Source: Sphaerosporella brunnea
Lineage: Eukaryota; Ascomycota; Pezizomycetes; Pezizales; Pyronemataceae
DNA length: 64,000 bases
Direction of reading: 5' to 3'
Assembly: GCA_008704415.1 (NCBI GenBank)
Contig: VXIS01000053.1
Location: forward strand, 124,001-188,000
The notes below the pieces were generated by a model, which did no database searches, was not told where the DNA came from, and worked only from the letters and a program-made list of their open reading frames with translations. Shown here in pieces: positions 35,665 through 47,028 of this stretch. Within the stretch, counting starts at the first letter, position 1. Each line of letters starts with the position of its first letter. The position numbers and the translations under genes were made by a program.

Positions 35665-36177
35665 TTCTTCCCGCCGCAGAACACGATGTACAATGCCGCG
35701 GCATTCCAGCAGCAATACCCGCACCATGGGCAGCAAGCGTACAGCTACGGCAACTTCGGAGGCATGGGCATGGGGTACAACCAGGGCGGGTACGGCTACC
35801 AGCAGCAGCAGCAGCAACAGCAGCAGGGCTTCAACCCGGGCTTCCAGCAGTACGGCGGATACTCCCAGCAGCAAGGTGGGTTCAACCGGTTCCCCACACC
35901 CAACATGGGGATGGGAATGGGAATGGGTGGCATGGGAGGCATGGGAGGCATGGGAATGAACGGCCCCATGGGCTACGGCGGTAACTTCCAGAATCAGCAG
36001 AAAACAGTGTTTGCAGAACCCTTTCCCAGCGAGGAGGACTCGCCGTACATGCGCAAGCCTGTCAATCCCCACCGTCATATGCGCGGAAAGAGGATTCGCC
36101 CCAGCGATTACAAGGCAGTGGGCGGCGAGATGATGCAGGGGATGGGGATGGGCATGCATATGGGCGAGATGATGTAG
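34078..36177 (+). CDS. MPE1: mRNA 3'-end processing factor Mpe1 (RBBP6-like)
   Basis: Mpe1 is a subunit of the cleavage and polyadenylation factor and a likely E3 ubiquitin ligase. Exons 34078-34249, 34311-34620, 34672-34784 and 34838-36177 give 644 residues. The N-terminal DWNN ubiquitin-like domain starts SSSVFFKFKSQKEPSRVTFDG. Next come a CCHC zinc knuckle (CYRCGEKGHWIQQC, split by intron 3) and a RING/U-box-like domain (CDMCHKLMRDAVKTPCC... CEEC... CPNCDA). The C-terminal third is low complexity: 17 Gln codons at 35614-35664, then Q/G/Y/M-rich repeats including M-G-M-G runs. The zinc ligands are all present. Confidence 0.96.
35614..35664 (+). repeat. CAG/CAA tract coding polyglutamine
   Basis: Seventeen uninterrupted Gln codons inside MPE1, mostly CAG with a few CAA. 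A second Q-rich stretch follows at about 35800-35826. Such tracts commonly vary in length between strains. Confidence 0.9.
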
Positions 36178-37047
36178 GATGTTGTCTCCCATCATGCTGC
36201 TGCTAAAGAGGGCACGAACAATGGTGATCGGCTGGCGGCGTATGGGTGTTGGTAGTTCCGATCCCGGAGGGGTCCTGTTGGTTTTTTTTCTTTTCTGCTT
36301 GTGTTCTGCTCGATCTGTTTGCGATACAGTACTGCATACATGCTGGGTCTGGTCTACACTGCTGCTGTTTACATAGATCTGATATGATGGTGCTTTACTT
36401 TGATGCTTTCATCTTTCGCTTTTTTTCTTCCCCCCTTTCTTCCCGTGCGCGTTGGTTCTGCGTTTTATTCGTTACGGGGCGTTTTCCTTTTTCTGTTTCC
36501 GGTGCACGTGCTGTTGGTTCACGGGATGGAAGCGGGCTGTGGGCTGTATCTAGGTTGGGTTGGATTGGGCTTGGTTCGGCTCGGCTCGGTTTGGTTTGGT
36601 TGTACTTTTACTTTTGCCGTTCTTGCTTTGGACGCCTTGGGAATCGTTCTTCTTTCTTCTTTCTCTGCGATTCGAAGTCTTGTGGCTGGCTATGGCTGGG
36701 CTAGTGACATAATTGTTTTTTTTGCTGTGACATCCCTCCCTCGTGCCATGCCATACAGTGATTCCTTGTGTGAAAAACCGCCAGGCCAGGTCGAAACCAC
36801 GCCATTAATCACTGAGCACCCGGCCGTGGGTTTTGCACGAGTGAGCATCACGACAGTCTTGGCGGCCTGAAGTTCGTTTCACGGGTTGAAACCGAAGTGT
36901 TTCTACTAGCAGTTAGCTCCTCGAGTATGAAGAAACCCTAACCGCAACGATCTCTACGTCACTCACACCATCTGCGCATTCCGAAAAACAGCCGCATCTC
37001 CATTGACGACGAACAATTACCTACTCCCCGTCTCCTCCGGCGCAAAA
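36178..37047. other. MPE1 3' flank and COA1 promoter
   Basis: T/G-rich DNA with pyrimidine tracts and GGTT/GGCTCGG direct repeats at about 36550-36602. No gene supported; the frames here are low complexity. Confidence 0.45.
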
Positions 37048-37861
37048 ATGTTATCGCAATCCCGAATCCTTCGCCCAACAGCCTTGCGAACGCCGCTGCT
37101 CCGCGCAGCCATTCGTCGCAACTCAACCGTTGTTGTACACCCCCGCACTGGCGGTAATCCAGTGATAACCCGTCGGCCAGACCGTCCTCTTCCCGGTGCC
37201 TCCTCTTCCCTCTTCCTCCGTGATCGACTCCTATTGCTAGGCAAAACAACCTAGCATCGTTCTCTCGAACAAATACCCGCGAAACTATTTTCCATGAAAG
37301 GCAGGCGAGGGGCTAATACTTTTCTTTCGTCAACACGTTCAAAACGTGTTGCTTTGGCGTATACGACAAACAGACATTGAAACCTCGCGACGCCTCCGAA
37401 TGCTCACGCTTCCGTTGTTTCTGGCCACCGTGACCGCGGCCGCACTTGCAATTTTTAATTACCAGAAGTCCTCGTCCTCGGTGGTCGCGAGTACCCTTTA
37501 CTCTCTGCGCGTGCATCCCGTTGCTCGCGAGGTCCTGGGCGACAAGATCCAGTTCAGGAGCCGCATTCCTGTCATTTGGGGCACGCTGGATCAGTTGCAC
37601 GGGAACATCGACATTCGATTTGCAGTGAAGGGCACCAAAGGAGAGGGCATGATGCGATTCAGGAGCACCAGGAAGGGAAGGATGGGATTGGTATGACATC
37701 CCCGCATTTCCAACGGCACTACGCGCGCGCGCGCAATTGGATGTATTCTGATCTCATGACGTCAGTTTGATACCGAAGAGTGGTCTCTGACCCTCAATGA
37801 TGGCAGGCAGATAGTGCTTCTCGAAAACGCCAAATCGCTTCCGAAATCCGATCAGAATTGA
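37048..37861 (+). CDS. COA1: Cytochrome c oxidase assembly factor Coa1
   Basis: Coa1 is a mitochondrial inner-membrane protein needed early in assembly of complex IV. Exons 37048-37195, 37374-37690 and 37766-37861 give 186 residues. The first 35 residues are Arg/Ser/Leu-rich without acidic residues, as in a mitochondrial presequence (MLSQSRILRPTALRTPLLRA). A single membrane segment (MLTLPLFLATVTAAALAIF) is followed by the family domain, with HPVAREVLGDKIQFRSRIPVIWGTL-type sequence and KGTKGEGMMRFRS. The first intron is 178 nt, longer than others here, and the second 75 nt. Start and both splice pairs keep frame. Confidence 0.87.
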
Positions 37862-38450
37862 TGATGGTGGATCGAGTTCTTGTTCACGAATGTACCATAG
37901 CAACTAAACCATTTGAAGAAGGGAGTGTGACCCGCTGCGAGGGTGACGGAACTCTGGGGGGTCAGCAAAGTTCTCATTGGTCATGGCATGGCGGCGATGA
38001 CGAGTGGGTGGGAAGGGAAACCCCAAATTTCCGAGAGCAACTTCGAATTCACCAGGCAAACTCTTTGTGACATGGCGATGCAAGAACTTCACGGCTTCTG
38101 ATGGAGCGATAGTGTGCCATTGACGACACCGCTCGCGATCGTATGCCCCCAACCGCCAGGGGAGAATTCACGACACAACGTTGACAACTACTAAAAATTG
38201 TCGTGAAAACGGACCTCCTCCCTAGTAGCCCAAAAGCCGGGACCTGGACTCTGCTTCCTCACGTGCCGAGGAGCCTAAGCTGGTGAGGACCACTTGGTGG
38301 TTCGATGCCGCATTGATATTGTGAGCTCTACCCGCTGGTTCTCAAAGCCTGGGTGTTCCAGCGTCGGGGCCTTAATGCTATGCGTTCGCTAAACATCACG
38401 GTGGCGTGGCATTCAGTACTGTTCAGTTTTGCTTTGCAGTGTTCCTGATA
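37862..38450. other. Intergenic, no gene seen
   Basis: COA1 3' flank; a short palindromic run of GCGC lies inside the last COA1 intron just upstream. Nothing else is supported. It marks the edge of the housekeeping block. Confidence 0.4.
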
Positions 38451-38826
38451 CCGTATTATCCCGGTAATAAGGCAATTTCACCGGCGCCGAACTATACTGA
38501 CACGTACCGTTTAGCGGGCAGTGAAGCTGGATGGGAAGTGTTTCGACGCGAGCTGGAGTGCGAAGACGCGACGTGAAAAGTCAACAAGACGTCAATGCGA
38601 TGAAGACGCTGGAGACAAGGGGGAGACGGGGAAGAGCGAGCGCTCAGGCTGTCGCTGCGGTCTCCATCTCCCTGCTCTGTTTAAGGCTTTACTGACCACC
38701 ACCGGTCGAGCACTGTCCAAGCACGTCGCTTCCGACCGCCTCTCACACAGCTTCACTGCCCGCTGAACGGTACGTGTCAGTATACTTCGGCGCTGGCGAA
38801 ATTGCCTTATTACCGGGGTAATACGG
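38451..38826. mobile_element. 376 bp MITE with ~80 bp TIRs
   Basis: Terminal inverted repeats of about 80 bp (ends CCGTATTA, inner words GGTAATAAGGCAATTTC, TATACTGACACGTACCGTT and GCGGGCAGTGAAGCTG) with a handful of mismatches, bordered by TA at 38449-38450 and 38827-38828. The middle has no coding capacity. Tc1/mariner-type MITE by its TA duplication. Confidence 0.83.
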
Positions 38827-39536
38827 TAGCCGGCCGCCAAAAGGCCACAGCCCCCCGGCTGTCTCAAATAACGACGACGACGGGCTGGCTGCCGGGCTGC
38901 CAAGCACTTTCGACTGAGGTGAACTATCAGTTTGACCCAGTTACGCCGTAAACTGAAGAGTGTTTTCCGTGTAGTTGGCTGTTGCTCCATCCCCCCCCCT
39001 CCCCCCCACATAGAGCATGATCGCTGCATCCGCTGGAAGCCCGCCCGTCTTTTCGATCAGCCCATGGAGTCCAGCGTCAGCTCGACGGGCGCGCTGGCTA
39101 TTAGGAACACTTGGTGCTTTGCATTCTGTGTCAGTGGGCACTAGTAGTTAGAGTACCCTGCCTCGCAGGCGGAAAGGGGACAGAGAACAATATCCGCTGC
39201 TCAGTTTGTGAGGTCTGGATAGGCCCCAGTTTAGGCAATGGGATTAGGGTTTCAGGCGCTTCAAGCAACGAGCGATCGTCCTGGTCAGAACGTGAAGCAG
39301 CGTCGGCGGGTCGGGAGAGACCAAGTGACGTACGGTCAGGGTCGATATCGGATTGCTGCAACATGGTTTACCTAGGTCTCTAGGTCTAGGTCACGGTGTA
39401 CCTAGAAAATCAGACACCCAGGTACTTGCCGGGTTATAACAGCATTTACTATCGAGCACCAATTCTTGATCTCCCATCATCTGCGCACTACGTCCCTGGC
39501 GTGAATATCAAGATGTTACCCTCCTCCCTCAGCCTA
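38827..39536. other. Intergenic, no gene seen
   Basis: Contains an interrupted C-run at 38990-39007 and no supported gene. Confidence 0.4.
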
Positions 39537-40217
39537 CGCTCATTTGGCCTCACTTTGCGCAAGGGCTTAGGGTTTGGTTTGAAATATTCCAACCCTCAGC
39601 ATTACACCTCAAACGGTCTTTGCAGTTAACATAAACAAATTTAAAACAAGGATGTCTTGCTAAAACCCCAAACCAATCATCTCCTAGCTCTTTGGGGTTG
39701 GTAGCCTTGCGATTTTTTGCCCGGATGAGCTCCAGCGCTTCCGCTTTCGATGCTGGACAATTCCAGTCCCTCTTCCAACGCTTTATCCTCTGCAGGTGTT
39801 AACCACTGCAGGGATGTATGGTACTTTGCTTGGCTGCGGCGCTGTGGATTCTAGATATGATCCTGTAGGTGCGTAGTTTCACGGGATATTTGATCGCCAC
39901 CTGCCGTGCACTGGGTGCCTTTGCAATTTTGCCCTGGGAGTGCGCCCCCATTAAGTCCCAGTATTCGGCTTGTGCAGATTTTAGCAGCTCCTCATCACTG
40001 TACTTACGGTTGGGATTCAGAAAGACTTGAGGCTCGGACATTATTTGTGGACTACGCAGGATGTCGAGGCGCGGGCAATAAAAAACAGCTTCGCGACACC
40101 ACCCGCTGTTCGCCGACACTGCACACCCCCAGCGCAGTGCAGCCTCCTATTGGCCCAAACCAAACCCTAAGCCCTTGCGCAAAGTGACCCGGTGCGCAAA
40201 GTGAGGCCAAATGACTG
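39537..40217 (-). mobile_element. Pogo/Fot1-like transposon relic
   Basis: Inverted ends begin CGCTCATTTGG and end CCAAATGACTG, share TTTGGCCTCACTTTGCGC and AAGGGCTTAGGGTTTGGTT, and are bordered by TA (39535-39536, 40218-40219). The right end carries an extra ~17 bp duplicating CACTTTGCGC. On the minus strand a frame starting inside 40119-39799 (MSEPQVFLNPNRKYSDEELL..., ...SARQVAIKYPV) and, after a frameshift, LTPAEDKALEEGLEL resemble the N-terminal helix-turn-helix and Tc5-type DNA-binding region of fungal pogo-like transposases. The catalytic DDE part is absent, so this is an internally deleted relic. Confidence 0.72.
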
Positions 40218-40219
40218 TA

Positions 40220-42025
40220 CTGAAACCACTGGTCCAACATTCTTTGGTGAGCGCGAGGCTGGGTATGTGGTTCGTGGTGAGGGGGCGAATGTTTCGATAA
40301 TGATGTGTTTGACACCGATAGCGTTCCCTAACGATAGTTACATTGCTTGATTAGCCGGTGAGTGTCGATAGTAGAGCGAACAACTAGATCAAGGCGAAGT
40401 CAAGGGTCTGCCTGATTTTGAGGGGCCGAAGGCAGTTGGTTTGTGGCTATTCATACAGATCGATCAGGAGGAGAAGATCTGAGGTTTCCGGTATGAAAAA
40501 CAGTACATACAACGCTTCATGGACAATAACCCGCCTTTGGCGGTATCTTACCGCATGCGGCTTAGTTTTGAAGTATATCTAGATCTGTATAGACCGGTTC
40601 ATTCGGCGATGTATGATCCTGTTGGTGACTCGATGGTCGAGTGACCATAAGTGACTAGCTATCACCGTTTGGGATTACCTCGCTACGGTCCTCAGTTCTC
40701 ACTGTTGCGAGGCCAGGGTAGAGAAGTGAGTGAGGGTAACGTTAGTCATGAAATCTCACTCAGTCGTACCTGTAGATCGGACTCGAACCAGGGCACCCCC
40801 GGCTTTGGAGGGATGTCTGCCTACACAACTGTTTGGACCACTAGGCTAGGGAGCTTTTTCGTAATAGATAAGCAGAAGATAGGAACAACTCAAGGCCGAC
40901 TGAACTACCTTGTAACAATATTTATCATTGAGACGTGGTACGGCGACGCGACGTCACTGGTGGGGGTGGTGGTTTTGACGTACCTGCATGCGCATAGATA
41001 TATTTTACCGGTCATACTAGGTAGTATAGTGCCCGTAATACCTAACATTACAGGATGTTATCGGTGCACGGAAGAATAACCTCTAATTATCAAAGTATGG
41101 TCCTGAATGAGGGCCTCATGCGTTATGCGCATACAATGTATGTACCGAGACCATCCCCCGATCCCCACAACAACACAAACCCGCGCACGCGATTGAGCCG
41201 ATTGCATATTACGTACCTACTAAGTACTTAGTACCAAGGCACGTACTATCCACCCTGAGCGGAACAGCATCGCTATCTAATATGTTGATCACCGTCACTT
41301 GAGAGCGGTTTCTTAACCAAATATCTCTTACTGGAGGAGTGTTCTATTGGAAAATATGTCCTGGAAAACCCGTTCCCACGAAAAACACGCCCGGCCCGGT
41401 GTTCCAAAAAATCCTCGCGCTTCTATCTCTTTATTATCCTTGTGTCTCCCGTCGGACATATGCGTCCAATTATGTCCCGGAAAAATGAAGTCAAGGTTGT
41501 TTGACTATTTCAAGTTTCTTCGTCCTGGAAGCCGTTGGTTGGCGGGCTCAGGATACTGAATATCGGGCTGCTGGTAGTAGCATGAAATACCTGGCGAAAA
41601 ACGCTATTGTTGGCGGGCGTCCTGGAGTGGTAATGGTGATGTTCAGGCAGCACGTTAATTGATCAAAAACTTTGCTCCCAAATACACGTATGTCAGTAAA
41701 AAGTCAGTTCGATGTACCTCATTCCAATAGATTGGGTTCTTCCGCTTCGTTGGTTATTCGCAACCAGTCGCTTTCGTCAGCCCTGTATTCATCGAGTGAT
41801 ATGATATGACCTAGCAGTGCAGCACCGCCCTTGGGTGCTTCCTGAAGGGTTTTTTCCAAAACGATTAACTGTGGGATAGATCTCATATATCGTACCTTAA
41901 GCGAAGGTATGTAGTGCAACTGCGATAAAAACTTCCATCCCTTGTATTTCCAAACGCCCATGCCTCTATCTACTGCAGCTGCAAATCAAACATCCTCGGC
42001 TATGTACAGACATTCTAACAACAAC
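40220..42025. other. Intergenic, mostly unassigned
   Basis: Apart from the tRNA-like segment, no gene is convincing. A minus-strand frame of 80 codons (41719-41961) lies just downstream of the regulator gene on the same strand and has ordinary amino-acid composition, but no family or splice context is recognised. Confidence 0.35.
40779..40849 (-). other. tRNA-like A box/B box, SINE candidate
   Basis: The minus strand holds TAGCCTAGTGG (A-box consensus) and, 59 nt further, GGTTCGAGTCC (perfect B box). The flanks do not pair as an acceptor stem, and the spacing is longer than in a normal tRNA without intron. This suggests a tRNA pseudogene or the head of a SINE rather than a working tRNA. The 3' end of any SINE could not be fixed. 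Confidence 0.4.
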
Positions 42026-43472
42026 TTAAGAAGACCCACTGAGCCCCAAGCAGTGCAAGCTTGATATGGCCTCTCGTAGGCGCCTGTCAAATGAAACAAC
42101 CATTGTCAAATGCGTCTCCCAATTCAACTGAGTGGCCACAGTCTTCAGCTTCCCCAATAGTGTTCCCAACTCTTTCAGCTGCAAAAGCACTAGCACGCTT
42201 ATCAGTGACCGCCACTCCTTGTCGGTGTCCACCTTGTATTTCCCTAGATATCCAGCAAACTCCATGCCCTGTCTCGCACTCAACATAGCCAAGGAAACAG
42301 CGTCCTCGCTTATCGAAGGCGGCGTGTTTTGGCTGTTGTCATTCTGCAGCTGATAATTCCGAGAAACCCTCTCGAACGCATTGAGCATCTTCTCGCATAC
42401 AGCAATGAGCGTCATAACTACTGCGGATCTCAGACTGCAGCTCTCGCAGCAGAGCATAGAGCTGCATTGAACCAATGCCCTCTTATGTGTGGACAAGACT
42501 TGGTCGACGCAGCTGTTGTCCATTTGATTGTTGCCGCACTCGCTAGCTGCTGTTTCGAGCTCCTCGAGGATGTCGACAGCCTTTTGCAGGCAGACACAAC
42601 CTGATGGTGTGGGTGATGGCAGCATTTGAAAGCATAGGCTCTCAGATTTGTGCATCATGCTATCTGCGGGGGAGAGCTGGTTGTCTGGGTGAGAGCCTAC
42701 TAATCCTGCTGGTGGGCTGACAGTGGCGGGAGGCGAGGGCAAAGGAAAGTGTGAGGTCGACGAGGAAGTTGTCGATGTGGAAGTGTCTGATCTCGGGCGG
42801 GGACAAAACTGTTCGTTCATCGGTTCCTGGTCAAGATCGTTCACTGTAAAGCACTTAGGGACGTGCCTTGCGATCAAAAGAATGGAGTACCCACAAAAGC
42901 GTGCTAGGAATTCATCCGTGTCGGAAAATAATGGGAGTTCAGTAAAGTAATCGTCTCCTAGAGGTCCGTTCCCACCGTCCATCGGAGGTGTGTGGAGCAG
43001 TTCTTCAAAGGTAGCGGAGTCAGGAGAGGGGTCGAAGAAGTCGGTGTTGCTGGCGGCTGTTGTGGTGGTGGTACTTGACATCTTTGTCCTGTGGGGGGTA
43101 CTTCCGGCGGATGAATTTTCTGCCGATGTCGACCCGTTGCCGTTCGACGTCGAATCGTCTCCTGGAGGCGGCGGTCGGCTAACACGGCGCCGTTTTGCGC
43201 CGCCCTTGCTCCCCGCAGAGGTGAACGTGCAAGCGATGCCTTTCGACTGACATCTTTCACAGCGGTTCTTTTGGCCAGTGCATTTCAGCTGCCCCTCTAG
43301 GTTAGCATCCCGTGTCGAGTTCACACATACACGATGATGAGGGCACCTTTTTTGCTCGACAATTGTCGCAGGCAGAGTGTTGATGGCCTTGTCCTTGGAC
43401 GGGTGGGTGGTTTGTCCGTTCAACGTAGACAGGTTCCTTGTTGTTGGGACCGTAATGTAAGGTTGCGAACAT
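42026..43472 (-). CDS. Zn(II)2Cys6 regulator, AflR-like
   Basis: Exons 43347-43472 and 42026-43288 (intron 58 nt) give 462 residues. Splicing completes the binuclear zinc cluster CDNCRAKKLKCTGQKNRCER plus CQSKGIAC, the C-x2-C-x6-C-x6-C-x2-C-x6-C pattern of fungal DNA-binding regulators, at residues 33-61. A basic KRRR patch and a Ser/Thr/Pro-rich linker follow. The C-terminal half (CVCLQKAVDILEELE..., ALVQCSSMLCCESC..., QGMEFAGYLGKYKVDTDKEW) resembles the regulatory domain of AflR-type pathway-specific activators. Such factors usually control a nearby secondary-metabolite cluster. Here the nearest candidate genes start 3.6 kb away. The ATG at 43472 is the first in-frame ATG before the cluster. 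Confidence 0.87.
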
Positions 43473-46400
43473 TGTGGCGCGTTTGTCGATTCGGCTGTAA
43501 CTCAATCCAATTGATTAGGATAATATAGACTGGATGGAGGGCGGAGGTAATTTTCTCAAAAGAGCTCCAGCTCCAGCTATGTAGAGTCGTTTTAAAGAAT
43601 TCCAGTATGAGTCTATCACCGGAGGGAGGCTGACTAGCATGTGGCCTTTTAGATGCCGGTCGGTCGAACCACCGGAGGGGCCATCATTGATCTATATCTG
43701 TTTGGTCGGCCCTAGATTTTACTACTAATCAAACCTTCACCGGCGACCCGTAGATGGGATGCGCATGCCATGCGTACTGGCCCTCTGCGTGTAGCCATTC
43801 GCTGGCTGTGAAACTTTGCACTTCGCCAAGGGTTTCGAACGGAGCTCCAACGTAAACGCGACCAACGTCTTTTCGTATCCGGTTATTACGACGATGATGG
43901 CTTCAAAGATCGCCCGGCCAACAGGATGATAATCACTTCGTGTTCGAGAATAATTCTTCCGCGATGATGCTTAATTCATCACGAGAACCCTGACGGCCGA
44001 AGCAGGCATTTCGAAGCTAAGGCACCAATTTTCCCGCTTCCCTACCGCCGCGCTGAGCCGCGCAGGTACATTTCGCTTTTTCAGGCCCGCCTTTCGCTCC
44101 AATATTTTTACAATCAAGCAGTTCGATGAGAATCATCACACTGTGCCTCTGTGGCCGTGCAGATCAAGCGCAAAAACAGCTATGACAAGCAGCCACCCTA
44201 GCCTGAGCATGTAGCGTTCGTTGAGTTTTTCCGTAAGGCTGGATTGTGGTGTAACATAACATGGACATGGGCCACAGCTCCACCGATAGGTCCAGTAGAC
44301 ACGAGGGGCCAACTAATGCATGTCACAACACTGGCTCAGAAGGCTGGACTACGCGGTCTCGATTCCGGTGGCATTCCATAAGCACGTGTACGGAAACGAG
44401 CAAGAACGGCTAAGACTGGCAGTGCTTTGCCTACCCTACAATTATTCCGCCCGGGGGGGGGGGAGTGGGGGAGCGATGCAGTCAGCAACGCGTCTCCCTT
44501 CCAACTTGGCAGCTCTGCATTCCGCAACCTCGTATAGGTAGGTACCTAAAACACTGACAATCAACGTGTTGGCCTTCTACATAACAAAAGCTTTGTTAGC
44601 CAAGTGAATTGATCACAGTTCGTGTCCAACCCGAGCCTTAAATTTTGCAAACCATCCAGTACTGCGGAGAACGACAAGGAGAATGCTCATATGAGGAGGT
44701 GAGCAGTACTTCGAACGCCGAATTGCTTGTTAGGCGGACATCGCGCCGTGATTTTCCCGGCTTATGTTCACCGTTTCTTGCCTTATCACGTATCTTAGGT
44801 TCCTCATACCGAGGTATGTAAACCCTCAACCCTATTTCACATTATATTTATGCAGAGTTATCTTTGCCTAACTACAAGGGAGACCTGTCAAAGCCACATG
44901 TACACTACAAGGGTTTCCCGTGAAGATCCAGAACTAGGTTCGTATCGATGGATACGCCGAGTTCATTGTATTATGGGCTGGGGCTGGGTTGTACCCGGCC
45001 ATTGGCAGGGAGATTGTGGGGGCGAGCTCAAGGCCGCGCTTTCCTCAGGCACGTATCCCCGAATTGCCGAGTGATACAGGATTTCGGGATTGTACTCATG
45101 ACTGGACGGCGAAGGGTACCCAGGAAACTCCCTAAGCTCCCTGATCGGCTCGATTCACAACCTTTCCTCCATGCAAGTTGCTAGCTTGCTTTGTTGAACG
45201 CTTCCCCCTTTGGTGCCAATCCCAAGAAGTATGCAGTTGCTTACAGCGCCGGTAGTTTCAAACCCTAGAGCTATACTATCTTTGTTGTGTCGCCAGACCG
45301 GTACCGAGTTTTCTTAGGCCCCATCCTTAGGCATCCCATTTTCACGGTGCAACTACCGACGGCTTGCCGCGACTCGGGGGTTGTTTTTGTTCGAATAGAG
45401 CTTTTCAACTCTACTACTGAATAACATTTTTCGCGGGTCTAGACATGGATACCTGTTACTGGAATCTAGGCAGCTGAGATTCAGATTGCCCCCCATTGAA
45501 TGTGGGGGATATCGATGTAGTACCTGCTGCAGGGCATCTCGTTTTTTCGCGACAGGTCATGCGATTTGGGTTGTCGATATCATTTTTCGGGAAGACCCGG
45601 CAACGTTACTGATCAAAAGATAGAGTAGGAAAGTCCACTGGGGGAACGAACAAGATAAAACCACCACCCTGCTTACCAAGTTATCAAGGTAAGAACGAGC
45701 TACCAATGCGTCAAGTATCTAGTAATCAGTCGATTTCTCACGTAAGTGAGCTTTGTTTGCCGCACACATGCACCCCTGTGGGACCTCGCAATGATGTGCG
45801 ATGTGTGGAGTTGTCGCCCGAGACAGGTAATAGCGCTGCGGATTATCTTCGCATTGCCCCACGTCTTTCTAAACTTGTACAGCATTCACTGGAGGTATTG
45901 GAGGGGAAGCTTGTAGCGGCGGGCACATACTACTAGAAGGCCATGACGCAATTCGCAATTATTGAACTCAATTGCAAGCGTGGCACGTGATAGTTGGTGA
46001 TTTTTAATTTTTCTCAATCGGTGTATCTCGCGGCGGCCCGAGGTCATCTGTACTCTTTTTGGCGGGTCGTCCCGCGTTTGAGTAATATCTATTCATGCGT
46101 TGCGGCAGGGGTGAGCACGCCTTACCTCTTTAACGCAACACCATTCCTTTTATGGTCGCTTTTGTAGCTGAACCACGCTAGGCTGTGGCTTACCACACAA
46201 CTTCAAATTTTACTTCAACTCATCGACTGCCCACTCAACACCACAATTTACTGACCACGCGCCCTCTATTGTATTCAATTCATCAAAAAGAATGCTTCCC
46301 ATTGCTACCAAAACTGAGTAAAAATGTGGTGGTTTGATGAAGTTGACTTTTGTGTTTTTCCCATACAAAAAGGAAAACAACCTCTTCGCGCCGTGTGCTA

Positions 46401-46771
46401 CTTCATCTCACCACAGCAAAAATACGGCACTACTTCGAGCGATTGGAAGAGGGGCTCTCGCTTGAAAAATCTATCTATCGCTCCAGATTTAAGTGATTCT
46501 GTGTTGAGGTTGAGTTATTCATTTCTGAATTGGCGATGTTTGTGTGGTGGTTTGTCCTCGCGATTTTTCCAAGTCCCCAGCATCCCTGTCGCAACGCATG
46601 GACCCGGCGATCATCTTAAGCTTACGGCTGAATGGCGCTGGCAGCATTACGTATCGAGCAAAGTGCTTAGATGCCCGTCTTTTTGCGAGCGTGAGCAGAT
46701 ACCCCGTAAATGCTGATAGCACGCGCAGTCGGCGGCCTGTTATTCAGCCCCGCTGACTAATCTACCGTGTA
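43473..46771. other. Gene-free stretch upstream of regulator
   Basis: 3.3 kb with short frames only. A G-run lies at 44453-44463. A frame at 46324-46716 (130 codons) is Cys/Trp/Ser-rich and unrecognised. No enzyme gene is present between the regulator and the P450. Confidence 0.4.
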
Positions 46772-46869
46772 TCCCCCGCAGTGTTAATACCGATACAATG
46801 AAAATGGACGCTTCATTACATAAGTCTTTAGTGTGATGTAGGGAAATTCGGCAGTATTAACACTGCGGA
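46772..46869. mobile_element. 98 bp inverted-repeat element
   Basis: Ends TCCCCCGCAGTGTTAATAC and GTATTAACACTGCGGA are inverted copies apart from a C-run difference, and TA borders both sides (46770-46771, 46870-46871). The size fits a very short MITE. It sits 160 bp beyond the 3' end of the minus-strand P450. Confidence 0.6.
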
Positions 46870-47028
46870 TACTATGGCTGCAGCCACAGCTAGGCTTGAT
46901 TAAGGTTGCAACCTCTAATCTGACGGATTTGGCCAACAGAAGCGAACAGGTAGATGTAACAATCATTGAATTGCCCCAATTCAGCACTTCCATAATCATG
47001 TAACTTTATAAATGGCAACTCAACTCTA

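Noticed and set aside
40765..40860. Functional tRNA on the minus strand
   Set aside because: A and B boxes are fine but acceptor and T stems do not pair.
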